Source of the DNA: Zelonia costaricensis
Lineage: Eukaryota > Euglenozoa > Kinetoplastea > Trypanosomatida > Trypanosomatidae
Assembly (NCBI GenBank): GCA_030849075.1
Contig: JASAOO010003461.1
Coordinates: forward strand, 1-64,000
Length of the DNA stretch: 64,000 nucleotides
Direction of reading: 5' to 3'
This document shows, one piece after another, positions 20,035 to 29,482 of the stretch (position 1 is the first letter of the stretch; each line of letters starts with the position of its first letter). A program made the translations under genes and the position numbers. The notes below the pieces were generated by a model, which worked only from the letters and a program-made list of their open reading frames with translations, was not told the origin of the DNA and ran no database searches.

Positions 20035-23000
20035 TCAGCTGGCAGTGTAGTCGGCCTGCATAATGTGGAACGCCTCGACGAGGTAGCGACGGCACTCCTC
20101 GGCAGTCATGCGTGCGGCCCAGGTGTGCCGGAGCAGCTCCAGAGTGAGGTGCTGCAGAGGGCTGAGCGGGGGGCCGGCAGCCGACGGGGCTCGCACGGCG
20201 GCGGCGCTGCTGCTGTTCTCCTTCGCTGCGCCCCTGCCGCCTCGCCCACGGCCACGCCCGGCGTTCGCCGGCGCGGCAACCCCCAGCACGGCCCCGGTGC
20301 TCGTCAGCAGCTTCACCGGCTTGCTGGCGGCAGCCACGAAGCAGTCCCGCGTGTGGTCCTCCTCGGCGGTGCAGTCGGGGTTCGTGCACTTGGGGTACAG
20401 GCGCCGACCGAAGAGCAGCTCGTAGAGCGTGGCGCCGAGGCTGAAGGCGTCGGTGGGCCGCCCACACACGGCGTCGCGCAGAGCGCGGTGATCCATGTAC
20501 TCGAAGGTGCCGTACGCGTCCTCGACCTCGGCCATCGCGTCAGGCCCGACGAGGCGGCAGTTGCCAAAGTCGGACAGGTAGAACTTGACGGCGTCCATCG
20601 CGGGGGGCCCTGACACAGACGACGCGGCTGCTATCGCGGCTGCGGTCTGCTGCGATGGGCCGTGCTCGTAGGCGAAGAGCACGTTGCTCGGCTTCAGGTC
20701 GAGGTGAAGCAGCCCGAGTTCGTGCATCGCCGCCAGCGCGGAGCTGACGCAGTACGCCACGCCCTTGGCCACACGGTCGCTGCGGGGAATGCCCTCCACG
20801 TCGCCGTCGCACAGCTCCATCACAAGAAACGCAGTCGCGTCGCTCTGGGTCAGGTCTTCCTCTGTGATGGACAGAAAGCGCGGGAGGCGCACGGCGTGCA
20901 TCGCCGCCCGCGTCGCCCGCGCCTCGGGCCCTTCGGCCGCCGCGATGCGCTCGAGCTGCTGCGCCACGTGCTGCTCGAAGGTGGCAGGCGTGTCCTTGGC
21001 TGCAGAGGACGCTCCCGTCGCTGTGGTGTGGGCCCCTGCCGCGTTGCCGCTGCGACCCAGCTTGAGCACCTCCACCTCCTGCGCCGCGAGCGCCTCGGCC
21101 TCACGCCTCAGCCGCCGCCGCCACTCCAGCGCCGCCTGCGCCGCCGGCGGCAGCGCCTCGCGGCCGTGCACGAAGAAGGCGCTGTGCAGCGGCAGCACGT
21201 ACGGCACCTGCATCTCGTTCAAGAAGCGCATCGTCGCGATCTCGCGGATGGTGGAGAAGGAGTCCTCGATGGTGGCCTTGGTGCGCAGTACGATCGGGCA
21301 CGACTTCACCGCCACGAGGTCGCCGTCCACGGTGCGGCACCGCCACACCAGCCCAAAGCTGCCCTCTCCCACGAACTCGGCCGACGCAAAGGCGGCCCAG
21401 AAGTCGCCGTCGTCGAGGAAATGCATCGGCGACAGGACACGCCGCGCGGCGTCCATGAAGCTCTTCTTGGTGAACTTGGTGGAGAAGAAGTCCCGCAGGA
21501 GGGCATCAGCGGGGCGGCCCCAGTCCGGCAGCGACGGCACCACCGGCGGTGCGGTCAGCGCCGCACTCGCGCGGCGCGGTCGCTTCTTCTCCCGCTGCGG
21601 CACGGCCGCTCTCGCAGCGGCTGCTGTGTTTGCTTTGGCCTTTGTCCTCGGCCCTGCGGCGTGGTCGTCCGCGTCGTCGTCCTCGTGGCGGTGATGGTGC
21701 TGCTGCTGGTAGTGCTGCTGGTAGGCGTGGATGCTCTCGTACAGGGGGCTGGCGGGGCGCAGCTCGGGGTCGAGGCGGTTGGGAAAGATGAAGTCCCGCA
21801 CGTTGGGCTTCAGGGGACTGCGCAGCGCGTTCTCAACGCCCCCTTCCTCGTCACCGTCGTCGCGGTCAGCGCGCGAGACGGCAGGCGGCACCGCCGGCGG
21901 CGCCGTGGCGGTAGCGGTGGCGGGCCGCCACACATCGCCAGTCGTGCGCTGGTGTGCAGCCGCCGCAGCCACCCTCGCCTTGGTTACCCTTTCCTCCTCC
22001 TCATCGTCGTCATCGTCGATGATGAGCGGCAGCGACAGCGGCGGCGTCACATCGCCGCTGCCGTACGGCGGATGGGTGTCTCTCGGCGAGACGCGCGTGC
22101 GCTTGCGAAGCGGCGCCTCTGCCCTGTCCATCTCCTGCTCCTCTTCCGGCGCTGTCGTGTGCCCCCCATTACTCGTCTCCGCGTTTTCCTCTTCCTCGCG
22201 TTCCTCGACTTCCTGGTTGTCATCGTCCAGGCAGATGTAGTGCTGCGGGGAGGTGGTCAGGCGCATCGCGCCATCCTGCAGGGGCCGGGCAACCCTGCCC
22301 GTCGTGGTGTGGGCGGGGCTCTCCTGCGGCGGTACGGGCCTGCCGGGCTTGGCCGTCACCGCGGCAGCGGGCGTAGGGCCGCTTGCGGCGTCGGGTGGCC
22401 GCCGGCGTGGTCGGAAGGTTGGCGACAGGATCGCAGCGATCGGGTTGCTCGTCTCTGGCGGCGGGCGGCGGCGCAGAGAGCTGGCAGCGGCGTCGCCCCC
22501 GTGCGCGCCTGCCGCCCCGCTGCCTCGGCTCGGACTGCGCGGACGTGCCAGCACCCCTCCCTCGCTGTGCTGCGCATCCACAGGGGTGGTGATGCCGGCG
22601 TTGGCGGGCAGCACCGGCGTCTGCTGCCCGTCCTCCTCTGCCTCGAGCTCCTGCTTCACCCGGACGCGGGACGCATGCCGCGCTTCGCTGCCGCGGCCCG
22701 TTCCCTCCGCGGGCCCCTCCCTCTCGTCCTCGGCATCCACGTCGACGCTGTCGCTGTCGTCGTCGAGGCAGATCCACATGGTGCCAGGGGACGCGAGGGG
22801 GCGTGTGGCGGCGGCCTGGGTGATGAGCTGCGTAGAAGGCCGCCCGGCAGCGCTCGCGAGCGGCTGCGTCGCCACCGACGTGGCTCGACTCGTGCCTTTG
22901 CTGTGTCGTGCAGTGCCGGGCACCACGCGTGAGGACGGCAGCGGCACCGCCGTGGCCGCTGCCGTCGCAATGCCGGCGGATGCCGCGCTCGACGCGTGCA

Positions 23001-25455
23001 CAAGCGGCTGCGTCGGGGACGGCGCGCGAGCGGATGTGGTCTCCGCGGGTGGCGAGTGCAGCACTGTGTGTGCACGGCCGCCGCCGCCGCCTAACGACGC
23101 CGGCGACACGCTCAGCGACGTGGGCAGGTGGGCCGGCTGTGGGGAGCGCCAGACGGGTGGGTCGCGCAGGCGCAGCAGCCGCTGTGGGGTGCCGCCGAGC
23201 CACGGCTGCGACGGGGTCGACGCTGATAGCGTGCTGATGCTCGTCGTGTGGTCCGCCTCTGCGTCCGTGTCCATGTGCAGCACTTCGTGGTCGGCGAGCC
23301 GCGAGAGCGGGGAGGAGGTGCCGCGGGAGGAGAAGCGCGGGTGCAGGTAGACGTGGGTGGGGTTGGAGGGGGCGATTGGGTGCGCGGGGAACGCCGTGGC
23401 AGACGACGCTGGCGGCGTGGCGTGTGGTGGGGTGGTGATGGTGGAGATGGCCGTCGTGGGGGGTGAGCCGCGCGCGGTCTCGGCAGTCGCCACGCCCATC
23501 CTCGTTCGCCAGGCCGGTGCGCTCGGGGCCGACGCGGGAGCTGCGGGCGAGCTCTGCCGACTCCGGCTGCTGCCGTGCATGCGCAGGTGGCCTGCCGACG
23601 GCGCGAACGGCGACGTGGCTGCAGGCGTGGTGGCCTGCGAGGACGTCTTGGGATGCGGCGACGGTAGCGCGTCTGGCACGATGCCGCTGCCGCTCCTGGG
23701 GCGGCCGTGCACGGCCCGGTGCGCGTCGTCGGGGCGGTCGGACGACTGCGTGGCGGAGAGGTGCGTGGGCTGCCGCTGCAGGAGGAGGTCGGTGCTGGAG
23801 CGGAGCGGAGGGAGGCCCGAGGCCGCTCGCAGAGAAAGAGAGGCCGTGGGCGGAGGGGTCTGCGCCGATGCAGAGCCTGGCGGGGGTCGCGAGGTGGCCG
23901 TGTCGGCCGTGCTGCCCTCGCTCCAGCGACTGCGACTGGCGCTGGCGATGCTGCTCACGTCGAGGGGGCGCAGCGGGTGCGCGCGGGACGGGCGCCGCCG
24001 CTGGCCGTCTACCCCACTGTCCTCGTCGTCCGCGTCGCTCGTTGCGGCCATGATGTGCGTGTCCTCGGGCGAGTCGGCGATGTCGGACAGCGAGGCAAGC
24101 GAGATGGAGCGGGGTCGCTGGCTGAACAGCTGCTTCACCGCCTCCGGGGTGGCGTGCCCCGCGGCACGGGGCGCGTGCGCCGACTTGTCCACGCCGTGCG
24201 AGTGCGCATAACCACCCCCGCCGCGCTGGCTCGCACTCTCCGCCGCATCCTCCTCGCGCAGGCGCTGCGTGCTGGGCGTGCTGCCAGCCAGCAGCTGCCG
24301 CTGCCACCGGTGGCTGCTCCGCTTGCTCTCACTGTCCGCCGTCAGCGCCTCTGGGCTGCCCTCGCCGCGGCGTCCGCGCAGTTCCTCATCGCCGTCGTCG
24401 TCGTCCCCGCGCTTGTGCGTCGCCGCGAGAGTTCTGAGTGGTGGCGGCGGTGTGCGAGGGTCAGGCTGCGACTTCTTGGCCGGAGAACGCCCGCGGTCCG
24501 GCGTGACGCGCCCGTCGATGGGGGGCGGCTCGCCCATGTCGGCTTCACTGCGGAACAGCAGCGTGTCTTCGCCATCCTCTTCTGCTGCGGCTGCTGCGAC
24601 CTCCACGAAGTGCGACGCCGACGCCGCCTGCCCGTCGCCGCTGTTGTCGTTGTTGTTGTCGCCGTCGCTTGAATCGTCGATGATGATGACGACGCCTTCA
24701 TCGCCTCCCTCGAGCACAGCCCGCGGCGACACCGAAGTGGGCGCCTGGCTGAGGCTGCGACGGCGATGTGCGTCTTCGGCGTGGTCGTCTGCGCCGGTGC
24801 CGCTGACGCTCGTCGTCGTCACGCCTCCTTCGTCTACTTCGTCGTCTGCTTCACTGCTGCTGCGGCGGGTGGTGGTGGACAGCGCCCTGGCTTTGATCTT
24901 TGCAGGGGCCCGGTGACCTCGAGCCGCTCGCGTGGCCGTGCCTGAGGTGCGGCCCTTCGCCGCACGCGACGTCGACGGCGCCGAGGCGGACGTGCGACGC
25001 GGGGGCGGCATCGGGCGGCGTGCTGTGGTGTTCGAGGTGCGGGCGGGTGCAGCAGCAGTAGCCGTGGCGCTACCTCTTCTTGCAGTCGCGGCGGCGGCAA
25101 CTTTTGTGGGGGCCCCTCGACAGCTGATGGAGGGGCGCCGCGGTGTGGCGGTCTTGGTCGGGGTCGCACGCCCACGGAGCGGGGACGCTGCCACTTGTTT
25201 GTGTGCGGCTGCGGCTGCTGCGGCCGCCGGGGCTGGTCGTCGAGCGGGTGCCGTCGTCGCCGCCGCAGACGGCCGGCGTGACGGTGCCGCTGTTGTGCGC
25301 GCTGCCGGCGCCTTGCGCTGTGCCGCCGGCGCGCTCTTCTTCGCTGCCTTGGTGCGTGCTGCTGCTGCTGCTGCTGCGGCGGCGGTGGCCTTCGCACGGG
25401 CCTTGGCTGATGCCGTGGCTGTTGTCGCCGCCACGGGCCGCTTCTTGGGCGGCAT
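20035..25455 (-). CDS. WEE-like protein kinase with SUMO-interaction-like motifs
   Basis: 1806 aa. Start at 25455 (MPPKKRPVAATT). Residues 1-200 are Lys/Ala/Arg/Pro-rich like histone H1 tails. Residues 200-1300 are Ser/Pro-rich and carry four hydrophobic-acidic motifs: VVIIIDDSSD (255-264), WICLDDDSD (894-902), YICLDDDN (1073-1080), LPLIIDDDDDEEEE (1142-1155). A psi-K-x-E site, VKQE, is at 933-936 and an NLS-like KKRPRR at 1290-1295. The kinase domain spans about 1355-1805: GEGSFG (1363-1368), VAVK with K1384, E1405 in helix C, HLDLKPSN (1584-1591), DFG (1629-1631), DAFSLG (1669-1674). The catalytic loop and the DxFSLG segment suggest the WEE/PKMYT group, whose known members inhibit CDKs by tyrosine phosphorylation. 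The APE glutamate is missing (GTFEYMDHRAL). Inserts lie at about 1430-1530 and 1598-1622. WEE assignment is moderate; kinase assignment is strong. Confidence 0.85.
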   Translation of the reverse strand: MPPKKRPVAATTATASAKARAKATAAAAAAAAARTKAAKKSAPAAQRKAPAARTTAAPSRRPSAAATTAPARRPAPAAAAAAAAHKQVAASPLRGRATPTKTATPRRPSISCRGAPTKVAAAATARRGSATATAAAPARTSNTTARRPMPPPRRTSASAPSTSRAAKGRTSGTATRAARGHRAPAKIKARALSTTTRRSSSEADDEVDEGGVTTTSVSGTGADDHAEDAHRRRSLSQAPTSVSPRAVLEGGDEGVVIIIDDSSDGDNNNDNSGDGQAASASHFVEVAAAAAEEDGEDTLLFRSEADMGEPPPIDGRVTPDRGRSPAKKSQPDPRTPPPPLRTLAATHKRGDDDDGDEELRGRRGEGSPEALTADSESKRSSHRWQRQLLAGSTPSTQRLREEDAAESASQRGGGGYAHSHGVDKSAHAPRAAGHATPEAVKQLFSQRPRSISLASLSDIADSPEDTHIMAATSDADDEDSGVDGQRRRPSRAHPLRPLDVSSIASASRSRWSEGSTADTATSRPPPGSASAQTPPPTASLSLRAASGLPPLRSSTDLLLQRQPTHLSATQSSDRPDDAHRAVHGRPRSGSGIVPDALPSPHPKTSSQATTPAATSPFAPSAGHLRMHGSSRSRQSSPAAPASAPSAPAWRTRMGVATAETARGSPPTTAISTITTPPHATPPASSATAFPAHPIAPSNPTHVYLHPRFSSRGTSSPLSRLADHEVLHMDTDAEADHTTSISTLSASTPSQPWLGGTPQRLLRLRDPPVWRSPQPAHLPTSLSVSPASLGGGGGRAHTVLHSPPAETTSARAPSPTQPLVHASSAASAGIATAAATAVPLPSSRVVPGTARHSKGTSRATSVATQPLASAAGRPSTQLITQAAATRPLASPGTMWICLDDDSDSVDVDAEDEREGPAEGTGRGSEARHASRVRVKQELEAEEDGQQTPVLPANAGITTPVDAQHSEGGVLARPRSPSRGSGAAGAHGGDAAASSLRRRPPPETSNPIAAILSPTFRPRRRPPDAASGPTPAAAVTAKPGRPVPPQESPAHTTTGRVARPLQDGAMRLTTSPQHYICLDDDNQEVEEREEEENAETSNGGHTTAPEEEQEMDRAEAPLRKRTRVSPRDTHPPYGSGDVTPPLSLPLIIDDDDDEEEERVTKARVAAAAAHQRTTGDVWRPATATATAPPAVPPAVSRADRDDGDEEGGVENALRSPLKPNVRDFIFPNRLDPELRPASPLYESIHAYQQHYQQQHHHRHEDDDADDHAAGPRTKAKANTAAAARAAVPQREKKRPRRASAALTAPPVVPSLPDWGRPADALLRDFFSTKFTKKSFMDAARRVLSPMHFLDDGDFWAAFASAEFVGEGSFGLVWRCRTVDGDLVAVKSCPIVLRTKATIEDSFSTIREIATMRFLNEMQVPYVLPLHSAFFVHGREALPPAAQAALEWRRRLRREAEALAAQEVEVLKLGRSGNAAGAHTTATGASSAAKDTPATFEQHVAQQLERIAAAEGPEARATRAAMHAVRLPRFLSITEEDLTQSDATAFLVMELCDGDVEGIPRSDRVAKGVAYCVSSALAAMHELGLLHLDLKPSNVLFAYEHGPSQQTAAAIAAASSVSGPPAMDAVKFYLSDFGNCRLVGPDAMAEVEDAYGTFEYMDHRALRDAVCGRPTDAFSLGATLYELLFGRRLYPKCTNPDCTAEEDHTRDCFVAAASKPVKLLTSTGAVLGVAAPANAGRGRGRGGRGAAKENSSSAAAVRAPSAAGPPLSPLQHLTLELLRHTWAARMTAEECRRYLVEAFHIMQADYTAS

Positions 25456-27220
25456 GATGGTGGAGTCGGAGGGGGGGGGGGAATTGGGGTGGGAAGGGCT
25501 GCGGCTCAACGCGAAAGGCTCGATCAGTGCGGACAGGCGCGCACACACACACAAACGAAGGAAGAGGAGAAGAGCAGCGGGAGGAGAAGAAGAAAGCAGC
25601 TGATTTGTGTGTGTGAGTGTACGTGTGTGTACGGGTATGGGTGGTCACCCCTCACTTGTGTGTATGAGTGCGCGAAGCGTCGTCTCCGTCGTTCCCTATT
25701 GAGCCCTTCTGAGAGCGGAGGGAGGGGCCGCAACGTAGGCGATGCGTACACGTGCACGTGCGGGCGTGTCGGGTGTCTGCGAGCGTGTTGATCGAGCGGA
25801 GGGGATGCCCCGAAGAGGGGAAGTCAAGTTCAGCAGGGCCGCAACGTGAACGAGTGGGTGGGGGGGGGTGAAAGGGCGGCGGGGTGCGGGGGTGCTATGA
25901 GATACGCACAGGGGGATGAAAGGGGGGGGTTTGTGGGAGGGAGGGGAGGGAGGGAGCAGCGGCCGTGTAGCCCGCGAAGGTCTATCAAACGAAAAAGGAG
26001 AAAAACAGGAGACAGCAGCGGGCGGCGGCTGAGAGAGGGAGAGAGACACACACACACATGCACACGCGACCTGCCGCACACATGCCACAGCGTAGGGACC
26101 CGTTGCCGACGACCGAGGTGCGCAGCGGGTGAGCGGCTGCTGCGCGATGGCGTGCTCGAGATGTCTGTGCGCCGGTGCGTCTGCCTTGCTGGTCTAGCAA
26201 AGAGCGGAGGAGAGACTGCTCGAAGGGGAGCTTAGCGTGTGTGTGTGTATGTATGTGTGTGTAAGCCGTCGGGTGGTGCCCGCACCGCAGCACAAGGCAG
26301 GCGTGCGCTCCGGCCAACACCGCAGTCAGGAAAAGGCGATTCGGCGAGAGAGAGAGGCGTGCTGATGGTGTGTGCGCGGTGATGCGGGTTGTGGCAGTGA
26401 GTACGCGCACACACACACGCAAGCGAGAAGGATCAGCTGCTACCCTGCACCTGGTGCACGCACGTGTGTGTGTGTAGGTGTGGGTGAAGTGGGACCAGAT
26501 GATTGAAGGGAAGGGAAGGGGCGAGAAAGGGAAGGGGGGTGGGGTTCACAGATGTGAGAGAGCCCAAATTCAGCCGAGGCTGATCATCCAACTTCGAGGA
26601 CCGAAGCGAGGGCAGGAAATCGAGCGAGTGTGAGATCGGTGTACCCTCACGGAGGGGCATCGACGCGTCCGTCGCCCACGGCAAGGTAGACGAAAAGAGA
26701 ACGACAGACACGCAACCGTGAACGGCAGGCTGAGGTGAGGCGTCAACCCCCCCCTCCGCGCCTTGTCGCATTCCACTGCGACTACGTCACACAACCGTCC
26801 TTGGTAGCGTTAGGCGCGGCCCTGGCCGAATATGCACTCACTCACACACACACACACATAGAATCACACACACGCCCGGCCTTCTTACTTGGCGTATTGT
26901 GAAGAGGCGGGGGACGGCCCGCACAATCAACCAGGACGCGAGTCCAGCGCCGATGCACGGAGGCATTTAGGAAAGAAAGAAACTGAGGGGGACGGTAGGG
27001 GAAGGGTAGGAGCCCGCGGACGGACCGTGGCGTTAGTGGCACGCGCAGTCAACAGCGCGGCAGAAAGGAAAGGCGCGGTAGTGCGGCCTGCGTCAAGCGA
27101 AAAAGAACGGGCAACAGGTGGAGAGGGTAGGGGGGGGGAGTGACCGTGCAAGGTGGCGCGGTGCGCATCCCCTTGGCCACAGACACACACACACACGCAC
27201 CAAGACGGTCTGCACGGTGT
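25456..27220. other. Intergenic region, 1.8 kb
   Basis: No gene is supported. Near the kinase start the minus strand has a C-rich tract (about 25465-25497) and, further upstream, a better TTC/CTC tract (about 25555-25605). Either could serve trans-splicing; no single AG is decisive. G-rich runs lie near 25860-25960 and CA tracts near 26045-26060 and 26840-26860. Confidence 0.55.
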
Positions 27221-29482
27221 CTATGCGTAGTAGCGGTCAAAGCAGGCTGTCAGCCAGGCCCACTCCCAGCGACTGAGCTGCGCCGCGACACCCGCAGCAG
27301 CTGGCGCTGTCGAAAGGCTGTTGCACAGGTGCACGTACGACGCCCAGTCGCGCCAGGTGTCCGTTGCCATCAGCAACTCCCTGGCCCTCGCTGACTCGGG
27401 GCTTGCGGCCGCATCGTGCAGGACAGCCGCAGCGATGAGCTGCACCGGCACGGGTAGTTCGAAGACCTGCAGGAGGGCGAGCCGCTCCAGCATCCAGAAG
27501 AAATGCGCCAGTGCTGCGTCGGCGTCCGTGGAGGAGGACGGCGGCGCATCGCTCACGCGCTGTTGCTGCCGCAGCACCGTGCAGAGCTCCACGATGGACG
27601 GGTGTGTCGCGGCAAGCAGCAGCTCCTGCGACAGTGTCGTTCCGAAGACGCCGCGATCGTCGGTGTGGAAGGAGATGTTGGGGAGCACGTACGTCGATGG
27701 CGCCTCGGCAGAGCCGTCGCCGGTCGTGAGAGCAGCAGCGGCACCGGCAGCGGCAGCGGTAGCACCCTGATCGACAGCGGGGGATGAAGGAGGTCCACCA
27801 CCCCACCGCCGCGCCGCACGCGCCTGGCGGTGCAGCAGCCGGACCCGCTCTGTTGCGGTGTAGCACGGGTACGAGCCGCGCACCGCAGCGCCGTCGTCGC
27901 CGCCGCAGGCGTCACGTGTGTGGCTCTCTGGCATGGCGGCCCAGAGCTGGAGCAGGTCGCCCAGATGATGGTCCACCACGTCCGAGTGCCCGCCGGTCAG
28001 CAGGTTGCTCGTCAGGCACAGCTCGATCCCCTGCTGCGCCGCGAGGATGCGGGCAAGGTTGACAGGGTCGGTGAAGACGAGGTGACCCCACCGCTCGGGC
28101 GCGAAGTCGATCATCGCACGCAGCTCCCCCGCATCCTGCTTCTCACCCGCGTGGATCGTGATGGCGGCGCACATGTGCACGGACTCGGCACCGCCAGCGT
28201 GCCGCCCCCCTTCCACAGCCGCGCCGTCCGCTGCGCTGCTGCTGCTGATGTCCTCATCGCCGACGCCTCGCGCACCAGCCCGCGCAGCCGCCAGCGCCGG
28301 CTCCAGCTCCGCGTAGCGGCCCTTGTAGCAGTTCCCAGAGAAGTCCATGCCCGTCACCCAGCACGTTGCTCGCAGCCGGCACGCCACGAGATGCGACGCA
28401 TCCGCAGGGGCGTCGCTCGCACCGTCGGCGCCGGCTTCCAAGGAGGCCGGGACGTGCGTGCAGCACCACGCGTGGAACTCCTTCGCCTGCCGCTGCTGCG
28501 TCACGGTCGTGAGCCGCGCCGCCTCCCAGGCAGCCGCGACAGGCGCGCCACGGTTCACAGAGAGGAGGAGCCGCACGTGCATCCGCTGCGTGAGGTTGGG
28601 CTGGATGTACTCCACGAAATGGCGACGGAGAGCGGTGCTGAAGTCGTCCGCCTCTGTCGACGCAGGCCCCGCGCGGTGCGATGACGGCGACTGCAGCAGA
28701 GTCCGGTACACCCGCTCGTACACCCGCCACCACGCTGACGCCGTTGCGGCGGCGGAGGCCTCGGCCACGGGGAGCTCCGCGCCTGCCGAGAGCACCGCCG
28801 CGGAGGCCTCTGCGGGCATCAGCTCCCCCGTGGCGAAGTCGACGAGACCGCCAGCCAGCACGTGCTGCACGGTCTCGACCACCGTGTCCACGTACATTTG
28901 CTTCGTCACCACCGCACCGTCCTCGTCGTCGCCGCCGGCAGCGGGGGCCCGGAAGCCGCGGCGCATGCCGTCCCGCATCGAGGTGCGGATCTCCATCACG
29001 AAGATGTTCTCCGCTGCGCTGGTGATGAGCATGTCCTGCACCGCCAGCCGCGTGAAGGCGAGGTTTGTAAGCACCTTGTAGATGGCGTCGAACACGGTGA
29101 AGCAGTAGTGCATGCGCTCGGCCGGCGTCGCGGCAGACCCCGCTTCTCCACCGGATGCCGACGTCGGCGACGCCGCCAGCACGTTCTGTGCCCGCTTCTC
29201 CTGCGAGTTGAAGAAGAGGATATGGCCGGCCTCGTCACACGCGCTGCTGCCACTGTCTGTGCCAACCGGCGCGCTGGCAGCACCATCCGCGCCACCGTGG
29301 GGCAGGTGGAGAAGGCGCTCGAGGTGCGCGAGGAGCGGGGCGGAGATGCTGCCGTTGAGGTGGCAGTGGAAGTCGAGCTTGGGGACGCGGTGCAGGGCGG
29401 CGGTGAGGGGGCTGGACGGTGCCGCATCTGCGGGACTGCGCAGGAGCACCGGCTCCACCCTTGTGCGGTACAGCGCCTCCAT
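27221..29482 (-). CDS. ADAL: Adenosine-deaminase-like metallohydrolase (ADAL type)
   Basis: 753 aa. The protein aligns by eye with ADAL/MAPDA, which removes the N6 group of N6-methyl-AMP and similar purine nucleotides; the adenosine/AMP deaminase superfamily is the broader fallback. Zinc and catalytic elements are all present: HCH (H39, H41) in VPKLDFHCHLNGSIS, where the HLNGSIS wording is typical of ADAL; HAGE (444-447); ERWGH with H467; FHTDDRGVF with D608 and D609. IELCLTSN (486-493) and TTLSQELLLAA fit the same barrel. At 753 residues it is about twice the usual 350-aa ADAL; the extra length lies in Ala/Gly/Ser/Asp-rich inserts near 65-125, 175-290, 345-365, 400-435 and 520-600. The start at 29482 is the first Met before the conserved region; the frame above it is repeat. 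Probably cytosolic, purine salvage or nucleotide clean-up. Confidence 0.88.
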   Translation of the reverse strand: MEALYRTRVEPVLLRSPADAAPSSPLTAALHRVPKLDFHCHLNGSISAPLLAHLERLLHLPHGGADGAASAPVGTDSGSSACDEAGHILFFNSQEKRAQNVLAASPTSASGGEAGSAATPAERMHYCFTVFDAIYKVLTNLAFTRLAVQDMLITSAAENIFVMEIRTSMRDGMRRGFRAPAAGGDDEDGAVVTKQMYVDTVVETVQHVLAGGLVDFATGELMPAEASAAVLSAGAELPVAEASAAATASAWWRVYERVYRTLLQSPSSHRAGPASTEADDFSTALRRHFVEYIQPNLTQRMHVRLLLSVNRGAPVAAAWEAARLTTVTQQRQAKEFHAWCCTHVPASLEAGADGASDAPADASHLVACRLRATCWVTGMDFSGNCYKGRYAELEPALAAARAGARGVGDEDISSSSAADGAAVEGGRHAGGAESVHMCAAITIHAGEKQDAGELRAMIDFAPERWGHLVFTDPVNLARILAAQQGIELCLTSNLLTGGHSDVVDHHLGDLLQLWAAMPESHTRDACGGDDGAAVRGSYPCYTATERVRLLHRQARAARRWGGGPPSSPAVDQGATAAAAGAAAALTTGDGSAEAPSTYVLPNISFHTDDRGVFGTTLSQELLLAATHPSIVELCTVLRQQQRVSDAPPSSSTDADAALAHFFWMLERLALLQVFELPVPVQLIAAAVLHDAAASPESARARELLMATDTWRDWASYVHLCNSLSTAPAAAGVAAQLSRWEWAWLTACFDRYYA

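Noticed and set aside
26565..26600. Short inverted repeat with box-C-like and CTGA-like sequence on the minus strand
   Set aside because: Spacing and terminal stem do not fit a C/D snoRNA, and the match is too short.
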